DNA of 64,000 nt from Thauera carbonicopians. GTDB lineage: Bacteria > Pseudomonadota > Gammaproteobacteria > Burkholderiales > Rhodocyclaceae. The notes under the pieces are model-generated. The model was given only the letters and a program-made list of their open reading frames with translations. It had not been told where the DNA came from and searched no databases. Location: the NCBI RefSeq assembly GCF_025699485.1, contig NZ_JANUXN010000004.1, positions 62,001 through 126,000 of the forward strand. The letters run 5' to 3'. The position numbers and the translations under genes were made by a program. Shown here in pieces: positions 1 through 8,488 of the stretch (positions are counted from its first letter, which is position 1; each line of letters opens with the position of its first letter).

Positions 1-982
1 GCGTGGTCATCGCGCACACCCGGCGCGTATCGAAAACCGTGCCGGCCCGGCCGTCCGCGCCCCAGCTCGCAGTCACGCCCGCGTGCGTGCAGCTCACCGC
101 GAAACCATCGTCGAGCGCGATGATGTCGCCGGCGTAGTCGCCGCAGCGTTCGATCAGGCCGGCGTCGGCTCCGCCGTAGCGCAGCCGTTCACCGTCGAGC
201 AGGGCGAACAGCGGCCGGCCGGCCCTGCCTTCGTTCTGCATCGACACTGCGATGTTGCCGTGTGCGTCCTGGGCGATGTGGCGCACGCTCATGAAGGCGT
301 CCGGCGGACGGTGGCGGGACAGCAACCGCCCGTCGGTCGGGTCGAGAAAGGCCAGCGCGGGGTCCATGCTGCTCAGGTTGCGCTTCACCCGGCCGGTTTC
401 CGGCAGGGTCAGGATGCCGCCGACGGCGACCGCCAGGCGGCCGTCGGCGATCCATTCGACCGCATGCGGACCGATGCCGCCGCAGGGCCAGGCGTCCAGG
501 CGTTCGAGGCTGAGCGCGTCGAACACGCCGATGCGGCCGTCGCCGGTGATCAGGTCGGTCTCGGTGGCGTACAGCACGCGGCCGTCCGGGCGGAAGGCGA
601 GGTGGCCTTCGAAGCGCGACTCGTCGTCGGCTTCGAAGCGCGCCAGCTCGGTGCCGGTGGCGACATGCCAGCGCACGAGGAAATCGCCGGGGCGGCGCGC
701 GGCGACCACGGCGCTGCCGTCCGCCGACGGATGCCAGGCGATGTCGTGGCCGCGCGCGGGCAGCGCGAGCGCCGGCGAAGCGGTGCCGAGCAGGCCGGCA
801 TGGAATTCGGTCGGGCGCGTCGGCGAATCGCTCCAGCAGCTCAGCAGGCCGGGCGGCGCGCCGGCATCGGCGCGGGCGCAGGCGGTGGCCCGGGCCAGGG
901 CCGGGCGGGCGCTGAATCCGCCGCAGGACAGCGCGGCGAGGCCGGCGAGCAGGCGGCGGCGCGAGAGCTCAGTCGCCATCAT
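1..982 (-). CDS. DUF1513 family periplasmic protein, C-terminus beyond window
   Basis: The reading frame starts at 982 (ATG ATG, with an in-frame alternative at 979) and runs off the left edge, so the 3' end is missing. The N-terminus carries a twin-arginine signal, S-R-R-R-L-L-A-G followed by a hydrophobic stretch, so export folded through Tat is likely. The rest reads as a beta-propeller-like protein of the DUF1513 family (motifs HDIAWHP and GIGPHAVEW). The start overlaps the stop of the upstream imelysin gene by 14 bases, so it is the fourth gene of a translationally coupled cluster imelysin - di-heme oxidoreductase - imelysin - DUF1513. A comparable cluster exists in pseudomonads, where it is iron-regulated. 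The molecular function of DUF1513 is unknown. Confidence 0.85.
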   Translation of the reverse strand, partial: MMATELSRRRLLAGLAALSCGGFSARPALARATACARADAGAPPGLLSCWSDSPTRPTEFHAGLLGTASPALALPARGHDIAWHPSADGSAVVAARRPGDFLVRWHVATGTELARFEADDESRFEGHLAFRPDGRVLYATETDLITGDGRIGVFDALSLERLDAWPCGGIGPHAVEWIADGRLAVAVGGILTLPETGRVKRNLSSMDPALAFLDPTDGRLLSRHRPPDAFMSVRHIAQDAHGNIAVSMQNEGRAGRPLFALLDGERLRYGGADAGLIERCGDYAGDIIALDDGFAVSCTHAGVTASWGADGRAGTVFDTRRVCAMTT

Positions 983-2006
983 TGTCTCCGAAGCCGACCC
1001 GGACCTTCAGATGTTCCGCGGCATCGTGGGCGAGCAGCCCCTGCAGCACGGCCAGCGTCTCGATGGCGCGGGCGATGGCGGCCCCGCCATCCTCGCCGGG
1101 GATGGCCGGCAGCGCCTGCAGGGCATCCCCGGCAAGCGCGATCTGGGCGTCGAAGCGGTCGGCGAGCACCAGCAGGCCGCGGCCGCGCAGCATGGCGGTG
1201 AGCCCCGGCAGGCCCTCGCGGCCTTGCAGGCCGAGCCGCAGGCCGTCGAACAGGGCCAGCAGGTGGCTGCGTTCCTCGCCGCTGCGCCAGGCATCGAAGC
1301 CGCTGCGATCGGTCGGCTTGCGTGCGGGTTTTTCCAGGTACTTGACCCGCAGCGTATCGATGCCGCCGATCAGGATGTTCACGCTGTCGCTCATCATCGA
1401 GGCTTCGGTTTCCTCGTCGATTTCGTCCAGGCTCGCGATCCAGTCCTGCCAGGCGGGCAGGATCGCGTCGAGGTCATGGGCGGCGTCGGCCGCCAGCCAG
1501 CTCGCGTAGCCGCAGGCCGCGGCGTCGGTGGTGAGCGGCGCCCGGACCGGGTCGAACAGCAGGTATTCCAGCGCCGGCAGCCCCTTGGCGGTGACGCCGA
1601 TGCGTTCGTCCGCCAGCGTGCCCGCGGCGCGGCCGCGCAGCGAGGATTCGATCTGCGGCGGGCGGGTGGGCCAGAAGTCGAGCCGGCGCAGGATGCGGGT
1701 TTCCAGCGCCGGGCCGTAAGGCAGCGCGCTCAGGCGCCGCAGTTCGAGCGCGGCCTGGCGCCAGGCGCCGCGCGCGGCGTCGAGCGTGTCGTCGCCCGGC
1801 TGCTTGCAGACGGCGTCGACGCGCTGCGCGAGCGCGGCCGAGGATCGGGCCAGTTCCGCATAGCCGGGCGCCAGCACCTGCCGGCCGAGCGCCGACATCC
1901 AGGCCGAAGGGCTGACGAAGGGCGCCGGTGCAGCAGCGGAGGCCGGCGCGGACAGCAGCGCGGCGGCGAGCAGGGATGCGAGGGCAAGGGAAAGGCGCTG
2001 CTTCAT
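969..2006 (-). CDS. Imelysin family periplasmic protein (second copy)
   Basis: 345 residues with a cleavable Sec signal (MKQRLSLALASLL...ASAAAP) and the all-helical imelysin (peptidase M75 / IrpA) fold. The conserved region is diverged: around the GxHxxE site of the family it reads KGLPALEYLLFDP, so the histidine is replaced and the metal or proteolytic function is doubtful. The ATG overlaps the stop of the di-heme oxidoreductase gene by four bases (ATGA), showing coupling. It differs clearly from the other imelysin at 3592-4740, which keeps the histidine. Known family members are periplasmic or lipid-anchored iron-regulated proteins. A role in periplasmic iron handling is inferred from the cluster. 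Confidence 0.88.
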   Translation of the reverse strand: MKQRLSLALASLLAAALLSAPASAAAPAPFVSPSAWMSALGRQVLAPGYAELARSSAALAQRVDAVCKQPGDDTLDAARGAWRQAALELRRLSALPYGPALETRILRRLDFWPTRPPQIESSLRGRAAGTLADERIGVTAKGLPALEYLLFDPVRAPLTTDAAACGYASWLAADAAHDLDAILPAWQDWIASLDEIDEETEASMMSDSVNILIGGIDTLRVKYLEKPARKPTDRSGFDAWRSGEERSHLLALFDGLRLGLQGREGLPGLTAMLRGRGLLVLADRFDAQIALAGDALQALPAIPGEDGGAAIARAIETLAVLQGLLAHDAAEHLKVRVGFGDNDGD

Positions 2007-3493
2007 AGCGACTCCAGGAAACGGATCAGGGCGTCGCGCTCGGCCTGGCTGAAGCCGAGCACCCGCGCCTTGGCGGCTTCGGCTTCGCCGCCGTGCCACA
2101 GCACGGCTTCCATCAGGTTGCGGGCGCGGCCGTCGTGGAGGAAGAAGGTGTGGCCGTTGACCGTCCTGACCCGGCCGATGCCCCACAGCGGCGGCGTGCG
2201 CCATTCGCGCCCGTCGGCGTCGAAGTCGGGGCGGCCGTCGGCCAGCCCTTCGCCCATGTCGTGCAGCAGCAGGTCGGTGTAGGGGTAGATGGTCTGCTTC
2301 GACAGTTCCGGGAAGCCGGACAGGTCGCCGGTCACATGCCGGGGCACGTGGCAGCTCGCGCATTGCGCTTCGTGGAACAGGCGCTTGCCGGCCAGCACTT
2401 GCGGGTCGCGGGCGTCGGGGCGCGAGGGCACGGCGAGCGTGGTGGTGTAGAACACCGTGCGCTCGAGCGCGCGGTCGTCGATGTCCACATCCGGTTCGCC
2501 GCGCTCGCGCCGCCAGCCGGCTTCACGCTGCTGGCGCTCCAGGCAGTCGGTCTGTGCGGGCATGCACTCCTCGTGCGGGAACAGCGTGCTGGTGATGCCC
2601 ATGTCGCCATGGAAGGCGCCCGCGGTCTGGTGCCGGACGGTGGCGACGTTGGCCTTCCAGCCGAAGCGGCCGACCATCCAGTCCTGCGTGCCGGCATCCC
2701 AGACGCGGTTGAGGCGGCCGGAGATGCCGAGGCCTTCTTCCGCCTGGCGTGCGGCGATCGCGCGCAGCTCGGCCTCGGGGATCGCTTCCAGCAGGCCGAG
2801 GCCGATCACTGCCGGGGCGACGCGTGGCGACACACGGGTCTCCGGGTGCAGCGGCCCGTAGGCGAGTTCGTGCAGCCGGTAGGCCGGCTTGCGCAGCGAG
2901 TAGGGCGTGCCGTCGGCGAACTGGCCCGGCTGTTCGACGTAGCGGATCTCGACCGCGCCTTCGGCCTTGATGCCGGCCACGGCGGCGTTGTTGAACTGTG
3001 TGCCGTAGCTCGGCTCGGGCACCACGCCGTCCTTGCCGGCGGGCTGTGCCGGCGTGGCGGGAATGGACAGGCGGAACAGCAGGCCGACCGGCTGCTCGGT
3101 GTTGACGCCGTCCGGCGCCGGCGGCGGCGCGCCCCTGCCGTCGAGGATGTGACAGCCCGCACAGGCGCGGGCGATGAAATGGGGGCCGAGGCCGTCACGG
3201 CCGGTGGTGGAGGCGGGCGCCTCGACCCAGTTCTTCCTGAAGAAGGAATTGCCGATGAAGAACGGCGTCTGGCGGTCGACCGACAGGTTGGCGGCCGGGT
3301 AGGAAAAGGCGTTGCGGCCCTGGTCGCTGGTCGTGGTGTCGCCGCCCGGCAGGTCCTCGCCGGGTTCGAAATCGGCTGCCGCGGCATTGGCCGCCACGGC
3401 ATCGGCCGCTGCGGCGAAGGCGGGCAGGCTCGCGGCCATCACCACCAGCGCCGCGCGGCGCAGGCTGAGCTTGAGTGACATCGATCGATTCAT
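2003..3493 (-). CDS. Di-heme oxidoreductase (DHOR) family c-type cytochrome
   Basis: 496 residues with a signal peptide and two heme-c sites: CAGCH at residues 111-115 and CASCH starting at residue 378. This is the two-heme pattern of the DHOR family (DUF1111; formerly thiol oxidoreductase). The start at 3493 gives a typical basic-hydrophobic leader; an alternative ATG lies 12 bases downstream. Neither has a strong ribosome site. It sits between two imelysin genes and overlaps the downstream one by four bases. DHOR-imelysin clusters are known and usually iron-regulated. Electron transfer linked to periplasmic iron oxidation or reduction is plausible but inferred. Confidence 0.9.
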   Translation of the reverse strand: MNRSMSLKLSLRRAALVVMAASLPAFAAAADAVAANAAAADFEPGEDLPGGDTTTSDQGRNAFSYPAANLSVDRQTPFFIGNSFFRKNWVEAPASTTGRDGLGPHFIARACAGCHILDGRGAPPPAPDGVNTEQPVGLLFRLSIPATPAQPAGKDGVVPEPSYGTQFNNAAVAGIKAEGAVEIRYVEQPGQFADGTPYSLRKPAYRLHELAYGPLHPETRVSPRVAPAVIGLGLLEAIPEAELRAIAARQAEEGLGISGRLNRVWDAGTQDWMVGRFGWKANVATVRHQTAGAFHGDMGITSTLFPHEECMPAQTDCLERQQREAGWRRERGEPDVDIDDRALERTVFYTTTLAVPSRPDARDPQVLAGKRLFHEAQCASCHVPRHVTGDLSGFPELSKQTIYPYTDLLLHDMGEGLADGRPDFDADGREWRTPPLWGIGRVRTVNGHTFFLHDGRARNLMEAVLWHGGEAEAAKARVLGFSQAERDALIRFLESL

Positions 3494-3591
3494 GTCCGCA
3501 TCGCCGGCGCTGCTGCCCCGGCGATGCGGCTGTGAGTGCTGAAGCGGGCGGCGCCGGCAGCGGGCGCCTCTTTCGGAGCTGGCGGGCCGGC

Positions 3592-4740
3592 TCACTCGGG
3601 CAGCGCGGTGTTCAGGCGCTTGATGCCCAGCACGTCGGCCGCCTGCACCAGGCTCTCGGTCTGGCGTTTCAGGCTGGCGACGGTGGCTTCCACTTTCGGT
3701 CGTCCCGGGTTGCCGGCCAGGATGGCCTGGTCGAAGGGGGCGGGAATGGCCTCGGCGGCTTCCAGGCTGGCGCTCATGCGCGCATCGACTTCGCTGGCGA
3801 GCGCCTTGTCCTTTTCCGCCACCAGCGCATTGAGCGAGGGGCCCTGCAGCAGCGAGCCGTCGGCACGGCGGAATTCGCCGCGCCAGACGTTGCGGATGCC
3901 GAGCGCGTTGGTGACGGCGTCGCGGTGGGTGTTGTCGGAGAAGCAGGAATGCTCGTCTTCCTGGCTCTGCGAATCGAGTGCGACTTCGATGCGTTCGCCG
4001 GCCAGTTCGGCGCGGCTGAGGATGCCGAGCGCCGAGATCACCTTGGTCAGGCTGGCCGGATCGGCGACGAATTCCGCGCGGTAGTTCTGCGCGCCAGGCG
4101 CCCAGGCCTGGATGAGGTCGTCGAGGTCCTGCACCAGCAGGTCGGTGACGATCTTCAGGTAGGTGCGGCGGCGGTCGGCGTTGGGCGCCTTGCCGTCGAC
4201 GAAGTCGGTCCAGGCGCGGTCGCCCGGTCCGTCGGCGCGCAGGTCCTGGCCCCACAGCAGGAATTCGATCGCATGCCAGCCGGTGGAGATGTTTTCCTCG
4301 CCGTCCTTCTCGTTGAGTTCGGCGAGCGTGTCGGCATCGAGCTTCACGCTGCGGTCGTTGATGATGCCGGCACCCGGGTTGCCTTCCACGCTGTCGACAT
4401 AGGCTTCGTCCATCGGCCAGGCGTTGATGCGGCCTTCCGGGCCGTCCTCGCCGTCGATCGGGCCGCCGTAGAAGCGGAAGGCCTCGGTCTGGCCGTACCA
4501 CTCGCGCGCTTCCAGCCAGCGCTTGCGGGCTTCGAGCAGGCCAGCTTCGGACGGTGCGGCGACGAAGGCATCGATGGCCTTCTTCATGGTCTGCGCGGTG
4601 GAGGCGGAGTCCGCATAGCTGGCGTGGACGAGCTGGCCGTAGTGGTTCAGCACGTCCTGCGGGGTGACGGTCTTCTGCGCGATGGCGGGCAGGGAAAGGG
4701 CGGCCGCGGCCAGGCCGGCAACGAGGAGTTTCAGGCGCAT
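3592..4740 (-). CDS. Imelysin / insulin-cleaving metalloproteinase-like protein
   Basis: 382 residues with a Sec signal ending at ALPAIAQ. The family signature GxHxxE is intact as G-W-H-A-I-E (H156, E159), followed by FLLWGQD; this matches the ICMP/IrpA branch of the imelysin family. It is the first gene of the minus-strand cluster, with a 98-base gap to the di-heme oxidoreductase. A strong Fur-box-like sequence lies 31-49 bases before the start codon, so iron repression is likely. In pseudomonads the orthologue icmP is an outer-membrane, iron-regulated protein. Start chosen at 4740 because it begins the signal peptide; the frame continues upstream across the Fur box. Confidence 0.92.
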   Translation of the reverse strand: MRLKLLVAGLAAAALSLPAIAQKTVTPQDVLNHYGQLVHASYADSASTAQTMKKAIDAFVAAPSEAGLLEARKRWLEAREWYGQTEAFRFYGGPIDGEDGPEGRINAWPMDEAYVDSVEGNPGAGIINDRSVKLDADTLAELNEKDGEENISTGWHAIEFLLWGQDLRADGPGDRAWTDFVDGKAPNADRRRTYLKIVTDLLVQDLDDLIQAWAPGAQNYRAEFVADPASLTKVISALGILSRAELAGERIEVALDSQSQEDEHSCFSDNTHRDAVTNALGIRNVWRGEFRRADGSLLQGPSLNALVAEKDKALASEVDARMSASLEAAEAIPAPFDQAILAGNPGRPKVEATVASLKRQTESLVQAADVLGIKRLNTALPE

Positions 4741-4770
4741 GGGTAGTGGTTCCGGCAGAGTTCGAGAAAT

Positions 4771-4789
4771 GAGAACGACTTCCATTATC
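4771..4789 (-). promoter_or_regulatory. Fur box upstream of the imelysin cluster
   Basis: On the minus strand the sequence GATAATGGAAGTCGTTCTC matches the 19-base Fur consensus GATAATGATAATCATTATC at 14 positions, including the whole first seven bases. It lies 31-49 bases before the ATG of the first imelysin gene, where a promoter would be. Iron-dependent repression of the four-gene cluster is inferred. Confidence 0.75.
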
Positions 4790-4887
4790 GTGGCTTTGGC
4801 CGGCCATGTAAATTTCACCGTCCCGTTCCGCCGGGCAGCGCATGGAGGAAAGAAGCCAGATGTCTTGACAGGATGCCAGAATTGAAT

Positions 4888-4906
4888 GATATTGAGAACG
4901 ATTCGC
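4888..4906 (+). promoter_or_regulatory. Fur-box-like element before the S4-paralogue operon
   Basis: The sequence GATATTGAGAACGATTCGC reads as three degenerate Fur hexamers (GATATT, GAGAAC, GATTCG). It ends 19 bases before the ATG at 4926. The divergent imelysin cluster has its own Fur box 100 bases away, so the 185-base intergenic region appears to carry one element per direction. A Zur site is an alternative, because the downstream operon holds a zinc-free ribosomal protein, but the sequence lacks the usual Zur palindrome. Confidence 0.55.
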
Positions 4907-4925
4907 AGAATGTCGGAGGTGTCTC

Positions 4926-5219
4926 ATGGCAAGGGATCCAGTCTTCGAGCAGACGCGCCTGCTTGCCGGCGTGCTCACGCATGTGTCGCGCTATCTCGAT
5001 ACCGGCTGTCCCCGTGCCGCCCATCAGGCCGGGCTGCTGCTGCGCTGCCTCGATGCCAGCACGATGGATGAGGACCTGATGACATCGTGCGAACAACTCG
5101 ACCAGGCGATATCCCATCCCCGCCATCTGGGCGGTGCGAGCGCCGGCAGCGATGCATGGACTTCGGATCAGTTTCGCTCGCGCACTTCCGCCACAACCAT
5201 TTCATCATTCCAGAACTGA
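4926..5219 (+). CDS. Small helical protein upstream of the S4 paralogue
   Basis: 97 residues, no signal peptide or membrane segment. Start supported by a strong GGAGGT ribosome site five bases upstream. I do not recognise the family. Residues 13-63 (LAGVLTHVSRYLDT then a helix with cysteines) can be aligned with the core of the small protein encoded just after the S4 gene (LAAVLQLLSRF), suggesting the two are distant paralogues. The C-terminal third is Ser/Thr-rich and looks disordered. The stop is 15 bases before the S4 start. Preceded by a Fur-like element, so probably induced when iron is low. Confidence 0.7.
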   Translation: MARDPVFEQTRLLAGVLTHVSRYLDTGCPRAAHQAGLLLRCLDASTMDEDLMTSCEQLDQAISHPRHLGGASAGSDAWTSDQFRSRTSATTISSFQN

Positions 5220-5234
5220 TCGAAGGAGATCATC

Positions 5235-5846
5235 TTGTCCCGTTACACCGGCCCCCGATTGAAAGTGATGCGTGCGCTCGGAACAGAGCTGCCCGGCCTG
5301 TCGCGCAAGTCGCTCGGCGAGCGCAACTATCCGCCCGGCCAGCATGGCCAGCGCCCGAAGCGCAAGTCGGGCTACGGCGTGCAGCTGATCGAGAAGCAGA
5401 AGCTGCGCTTCAACTACGGCCTGACCGAGAAGCAGATCCAGCGCCTGTTCCGCGAAGCCAAGCGCGACCGCGGCCCGACCGGCGACAAGCTGCTCGAACT
5501 GCTCGAACGCCGCCTGGACAACTTCGTCTTCCGCGCCGGCTTCGCGCCGACCACCGTGGCTGCCCGCCAACTGGTGCGCCACAAGCACGTGCTGCTGAAC
5601 GGCCGCTCGGTCAACATCCCGTCGATCCGCGTCAAGCCGGGTGACCGCATCCAGCTCACCGAGCGCGGCCGCCGCATCCCGGTCGTGGTCGAGGCGCTCG
5701 CCGAGCCGGCGCTGACCCGCCCCGAATGGCTGGCTTTCGACGAAGCCGCCTTCGCCGCCAGCGTGACGCGCACGCCGTCGCCGGACGAAGTGCCGTTCCC
5801 GGTCGACGTGCAGCAGGTCGTCGAATACTACGCGGTGCGGATGTGA
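5235..5846 (+). CDS. rpsD: Zinc-independent paralogue of 30S ribosomal protein S4
   Basis: 203 residues covering the whole S4 family, including the RNA-binding S4 domain (residues about 92-155: LERRLDNFVFR, VRHKHVLLNG, IPSIRVKPGD). The N-terminus MSRYTGPRLKVMR resembles the chloroplast/cyanobacterial type, and the protein contains no cysteine at all. The standard betaproteobacterial S4 has a four-cysteine zinc site here, so this is a C-minus form. It lies outside any ribosomal operon (no rpsM, rpsK, rpoA or rplQ nearby), so it is very likely a second, conditional copy. Ribosome site AAGGAG at 5223-5228. It overlaps the following gene by GTGA. Expression under metal limitation is inferred from the Fur-like element upstream. 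Confidence 0.9.
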   Translation: MSRYTGPRLKVMRALGTELPGLSRKSLGERNYPPGQHGQRPKRKSGYGVQLIEKQKLRFNYGLTEKQIQRLFREAKRDRGPTGDKLLELLERRLDNFVFRAGFAPTTVAARQLVRHKHVLLNGRSVNIPSIRVKPGDRIQLTERGRRIPVVVEALAEPALTRPEWLAFDEAAFAASVTRTPSPDEVPFPVDVQQVVEYYAVRM

Positions 5847-6148
5847 GCACCCTGGCATCCCGTCGCCGTCGCGGCGCGGCTTCGGCTGCGCCGGACGAGG
5901 GGCTGGCCTACCCGAACCAGCCCGAACTGGCACTCGCCGCCGTGCTGCAGCTGCTGTCGCGCTTTCCGGCGCGGCAGTCGCCGGCGGTGGCGAAGGCCAT
6001 TGCCGATCACCTGGCGGTGATCGGCAGTGATGCCAGGATGGCCGGCTGCGTGCGCGAGTGCGCATCCAGGCTGGTCGATGACTGGCGCGCGTACGCCATG
6101 TTGAGCGAATCCCCGCCCACGCTGGAAGCGGGCTCGCAACTGCATTGA
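5843..6148 (+). CDS. Small helical protein downstream of the S4 paralogue
   Basis: 101 residues starting at a GTG that overlaps the S4 stop codon (GTGA), so translation is coupled. The N-terminus has an arginine run (S-R-R-R-R-G), followed by a helical core with SRF and two cysteines in CVRECASRLVDDW. It shares spacing and several residues with the 97-residue protein before S4. Family not recognised, no membrane segment. The overlap with the S4 gene suggests a function tied to the alternative ribosomal protein or to its regulation, but this is only context. Confidence 0.7.
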   Translation: MSTLASRRRRGAASAAPDEGLAYPNQPELALAAVLQLLSRFPARQSPAVAKAIADHLAVIGSDARMAGCVRECASRLVDDWRAYAMLSESPPTLEAGSQLH

Positions 6149-6188
6149 TCGATCGCCGTCATTGGGCCGATGGCCCGGGAGCAAGATC

Positions 6189-6254
6189 ATGAGCAAGAAG
6201 AAGTGCTGCAAGAAGGACAAGCCCTGCAAGGGTTGCCCGAAGCTGAAGAAGTAA
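6189..6254 (+). CDS. 21-residue Lys/Cys-rich peptide
   Basis: A very short frame beginning MSKKKCCKK with the cysteine pattern C-C-x5-C-x2-C. Ten of 21 residues are lysine and four are cysteine. A GGGAG ribosome site precedes the ATG at normal distance. Codons are the organism's preferred AAG and TGC, as expected for a translated gene. It follows the S4-paralogue operon by 40 bases and precedes a TonB receptor gene. The CC/CxxC pattern could bind a soft metal or an iron-sulfur cluster, and the lysines could bind nucleic acid; both are inferences. Confidence 0.6.
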   Translation: MSKKKCCKKDKPCKGCPKLKK

Positions 6255-6364
6255 GATCGAGCGCGTGTGACCGGGCATCTGAGATGCGGATTTGACCGGA
6301 ATCAAACGGTAGTGATTCCTATTTAGCTATCGTTGCATCAGTCTGATTCCTGTCATCCTGAGCA

Positions 6365-6384
6365 AGCCAGCCGCCGCCAGCCAG
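6365..6384 (+). repeat. AGCCAGCC leader element (TonB receptor operon)
   Basis: Two near-identical units, AGCCAGCC and GCCAGCCAG, separated by three bases, 25 bases before the ATG of the TonB receptor gene. The same doublet occurs in the sense orientation in three other iron-related leaders of this window (13497-13520; minus strand 25588-25630 and 32451-32503). Function unknown. Confidence 0.5.
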
Positions 6385-6408
6385 CTCGCCCGCCCGATGG
6401 AGCCGTCC

Positions 6409-8487
6409 ATGAAGTCGCGTCCGCGCAAGCTGTGCCTGGCCATGCTGGGTTTGTTCGCTGCCCCCCTGTCCCTGATCCCGTCCTCAGTCGTACATGCCGA
6501 AACCCTGCTCGGCGAGCAGGTCGTCACCGCCAAGGGCTATGCCGGCGATGCGCTCGAGACGCCGCAGGCGATCGAAGTGCTGCGCCCCGCCGCGAGCGGC
6601 GCCAACGTGCTCGGCGACCTGATGCGGGGCGGACCGGGCCTGGCGGTACAGTCCGACGGTGCCTGGGGGCAGAATCCGGTGCTGCGCGGCCTGAAACGGG
6701 AAAGCGTGGTCGTCATGGTCGACGGCCTGCGGGTCAATTCCGCCCAGCCTCAGGGCGCGATCGCCTCCTTCATGGACCTCGGCCTGCTCGACCGCGTGGA
6801 AGTGGTGAAGGGGCCGGGTTCGGTGCTGCATGGCAGCGGGGCGATGGGCGGCGTGGTCAACATGCTGACGCCCGATGCCGCCTTCAGCGCAGACGAACGC
6901 ATGGGCGGCCGCGCCGGCCTGCGCTTCAGCAGCGTCGACAAGGGCGTCACCGGCGCGCTGCTGGTGCAGCGCTCGAATGCCGACCATGCCCTGGTGCTGG
7001 GTGCCGCCGGGCGGGACATCGGCGACTACCGCAGCCCGGACGGCCGCGAGGATCGCACCGGCTATGACTCCAACACCCTGCTGGCCAAATATCGCCACCG
7101 CCTCGGCGACGACGTCAGCCTGCGGCTGAACCTGCAGCGGCACGAGGACAAGGACGTCTGGTATCCAGGTTCGGCGCGCACGGGGGCGGGCATTCCGCCG
7201 CCGCTCGGCGTCGCCACCATCCATTCGCCCGAGCAGCGCCGCGAACTCTACGAGCTGGGTGTCGATGCCAGATTGGGTGAGGGGCAGCTGTCGGCAGAAG
7301 TCTATCGCCAGGAAGTGTTCCGCCAGATCCGCGCCCGCGCCGAGCGGCTGGGGCGCGACTACGTGCGCAACGACGTCACCTTCACCACCGACGGGCTGCG
7401 GGCCAAGTACATGTTCCCGGTCGGCGGCAGCCATCTGCTGACGGTCGGCGCCGAAACCTGGCGCATGAAGGGCGATCCCGAGCGTTACATGGACAACAAC
7501 CCGCCCTTCTTCAACAACAACCAGCGCAACGATCCGTTTGCCGATGGCGAGATCGAGGCGGTCGGCGTCTTCGTGCAGGACGAGTTCGAACTGGGCCGCA
7601 GCCGCATCGTCGCCGGTGCGCGCTACGACCGCGTCAAGGGTGACGCCAGGCAGAAAGGCTGGGGGCCGGCGGCGCAGACCAGCGGCCTCGACAGCACCGA
7701 CAACAACCTGTCCTGGTCGCTGGGCGCGATCCATCCGCTGAGCGAAACCCTCAACGTCTATGCCAATCTCGGCCGCGCCTACCGTGCCGCCGACATGCGC
7801 GAACGCTTCGAGGACTCGGCGCGCGGCGACGGCTACTACCATGTCGGCAATCCGCAGCTCGACCCGGAAGTGTCGACCAGCGTCGAACTCGGCCTGAAGA
7901 GCAGTGCAAGAGGCGGGGTCGAGTACCAACTGGCGGCCTTCTACACCCGCATCGACGACTACATCGCCGGCCGCGTCACCGGGGCGGTGCATCCGGGCTC
8001 CGGGCTGCCGCTCAAGCGCACCGAGAACCTCGACAAGGTCACCATCTACGGTGTCGAAGGCAGCGTCCGCGCACCGGTCGGCGCCTTCGTCGCCGATGCC
8101 GGCTTCACCTGGCTGCGCGGCAAGAACCATCAGGACAGCGAGCCGCTGTACCAGATGCCGGCGCCCGAACTGCGGCTGGGCATCGGCCAGCCGGCCGAGC
8201 GCGGCTTCTACTGGCATGCGCAACTGCGTGCGGTGGCGGAGCAGGATCGCATCGCGACGCGCTTCTCCAACGGCACCGAGGATGCCACCTCCGGCTTCGT
8301 CACCGCCGACGCCGAGCTGGGCTGGCGCTTCGGCCCGGTCGGCTTCTTCAACGGTGCCACCGCCGCCGTCGGCCTGCACAACCTGGCGGACAAGCGCTAC
8401 CACGAACACCTGACCGACGGCATTTCCGGCCAGGAACTGGCTGCGCCCGGCCGGGGTTTAACATTGAGTCTTTCCGGGAGTTTCTGA
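6409..8487 (+). CDS. TonB-dependent outer-membrane receptor
   Basis: 692 residues from the ATG at 6409, which has a GGAG ribosome site six bases upstream; an in-frame ATG at 6397 lacks one. Signal peptide, then a TonB-box-like LLGEQVVTAKG, a plug domain (PVLRGLKRESVVVMVDGLR, VEVVKGPGSVLHGSGAMGGVVN) and a 22-stranded barrel ending in F. The motif GNPQLDPE is close to the NPNL-type box of heme/hemoglobin receptors, but no clear FRAP box is seen, so the substrate is open. It heads a tightly packed operon with an ABC transporter and nnrS. Confidence 0.93.
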   Translation: MKSRPRKLCLAMLGLFAAPLSLIPSSVVHAETLLGEQVVTAKGYAGDALETPQAIEVLRPAASGANVLGDLMRGGPGLAVQSDGAWGQNPVLRGLKRESVVVMVDGLRVNSAQPQGAIASFMDLGLLDRVEVVKGPGSVLHGSGAMGGVVNMLTPDAAFSADERMGGRAGLRFSSVDKGVTGALLVQRSNADHALVLGAAGRDIGDYRSPDGREDRTGYDSNTLLAKYRHRLGDDVSLRLNLQRHEDKDVWYPGSARTGAGIPPPLGVATIHSPEQRRELYELGVDARLGEGQLSAEVYRQEVFRQIRARAERLGRDYVRNDVTFTTDGLRAKYMFPVGGSHLLTVGAETWRMKGDPERYMDNNPPFFNNNQRNDPFADGEIEAVGVFVQDEFELGRSRIVAGARYDRVKGDARQKGWGPAAQTSGLDSTDNNLSWSLGAIHPLSETLNVYANLGRAYRAADMRERFEDSARGDGYYHVGNPQLDPEVSTSVELGLKSSARGGVEYQLAAFYTRIDDYIAGRVTGAVHPGSGLPLKRTENLDKVTIYGVEGSVRAPVGAFVADAGFTWLRGKNHQDSEPLYQMPAPELRLGIGQPAERGFYWHAQLRAVAEQDRIATRFSNGTEDATSGFVTADAELGWRFGPVGFFNGATAAVGLHNLADKRYHEHLTDGISGQELAAPGRGLTLSLSGSF

Positions 8488-8488
8488 C

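Noticed and set aside
83-2282. Long plus-strand frames opposite the DUF1513, imelysin and di-heme genes
   Set aside because: They are Arg/Ala/Gly-rich mirror frames of real minus-strand genes, lack any domain, and overlap genes with clear motifs.
6310-6345. AT-rich stretch before the first TonB receptor as a Fur box
   Set aside because: GATTCC-TATTTA-GCTATC resembles the hexamers only loosely. It could be a promoter but not a convincing Fur box.
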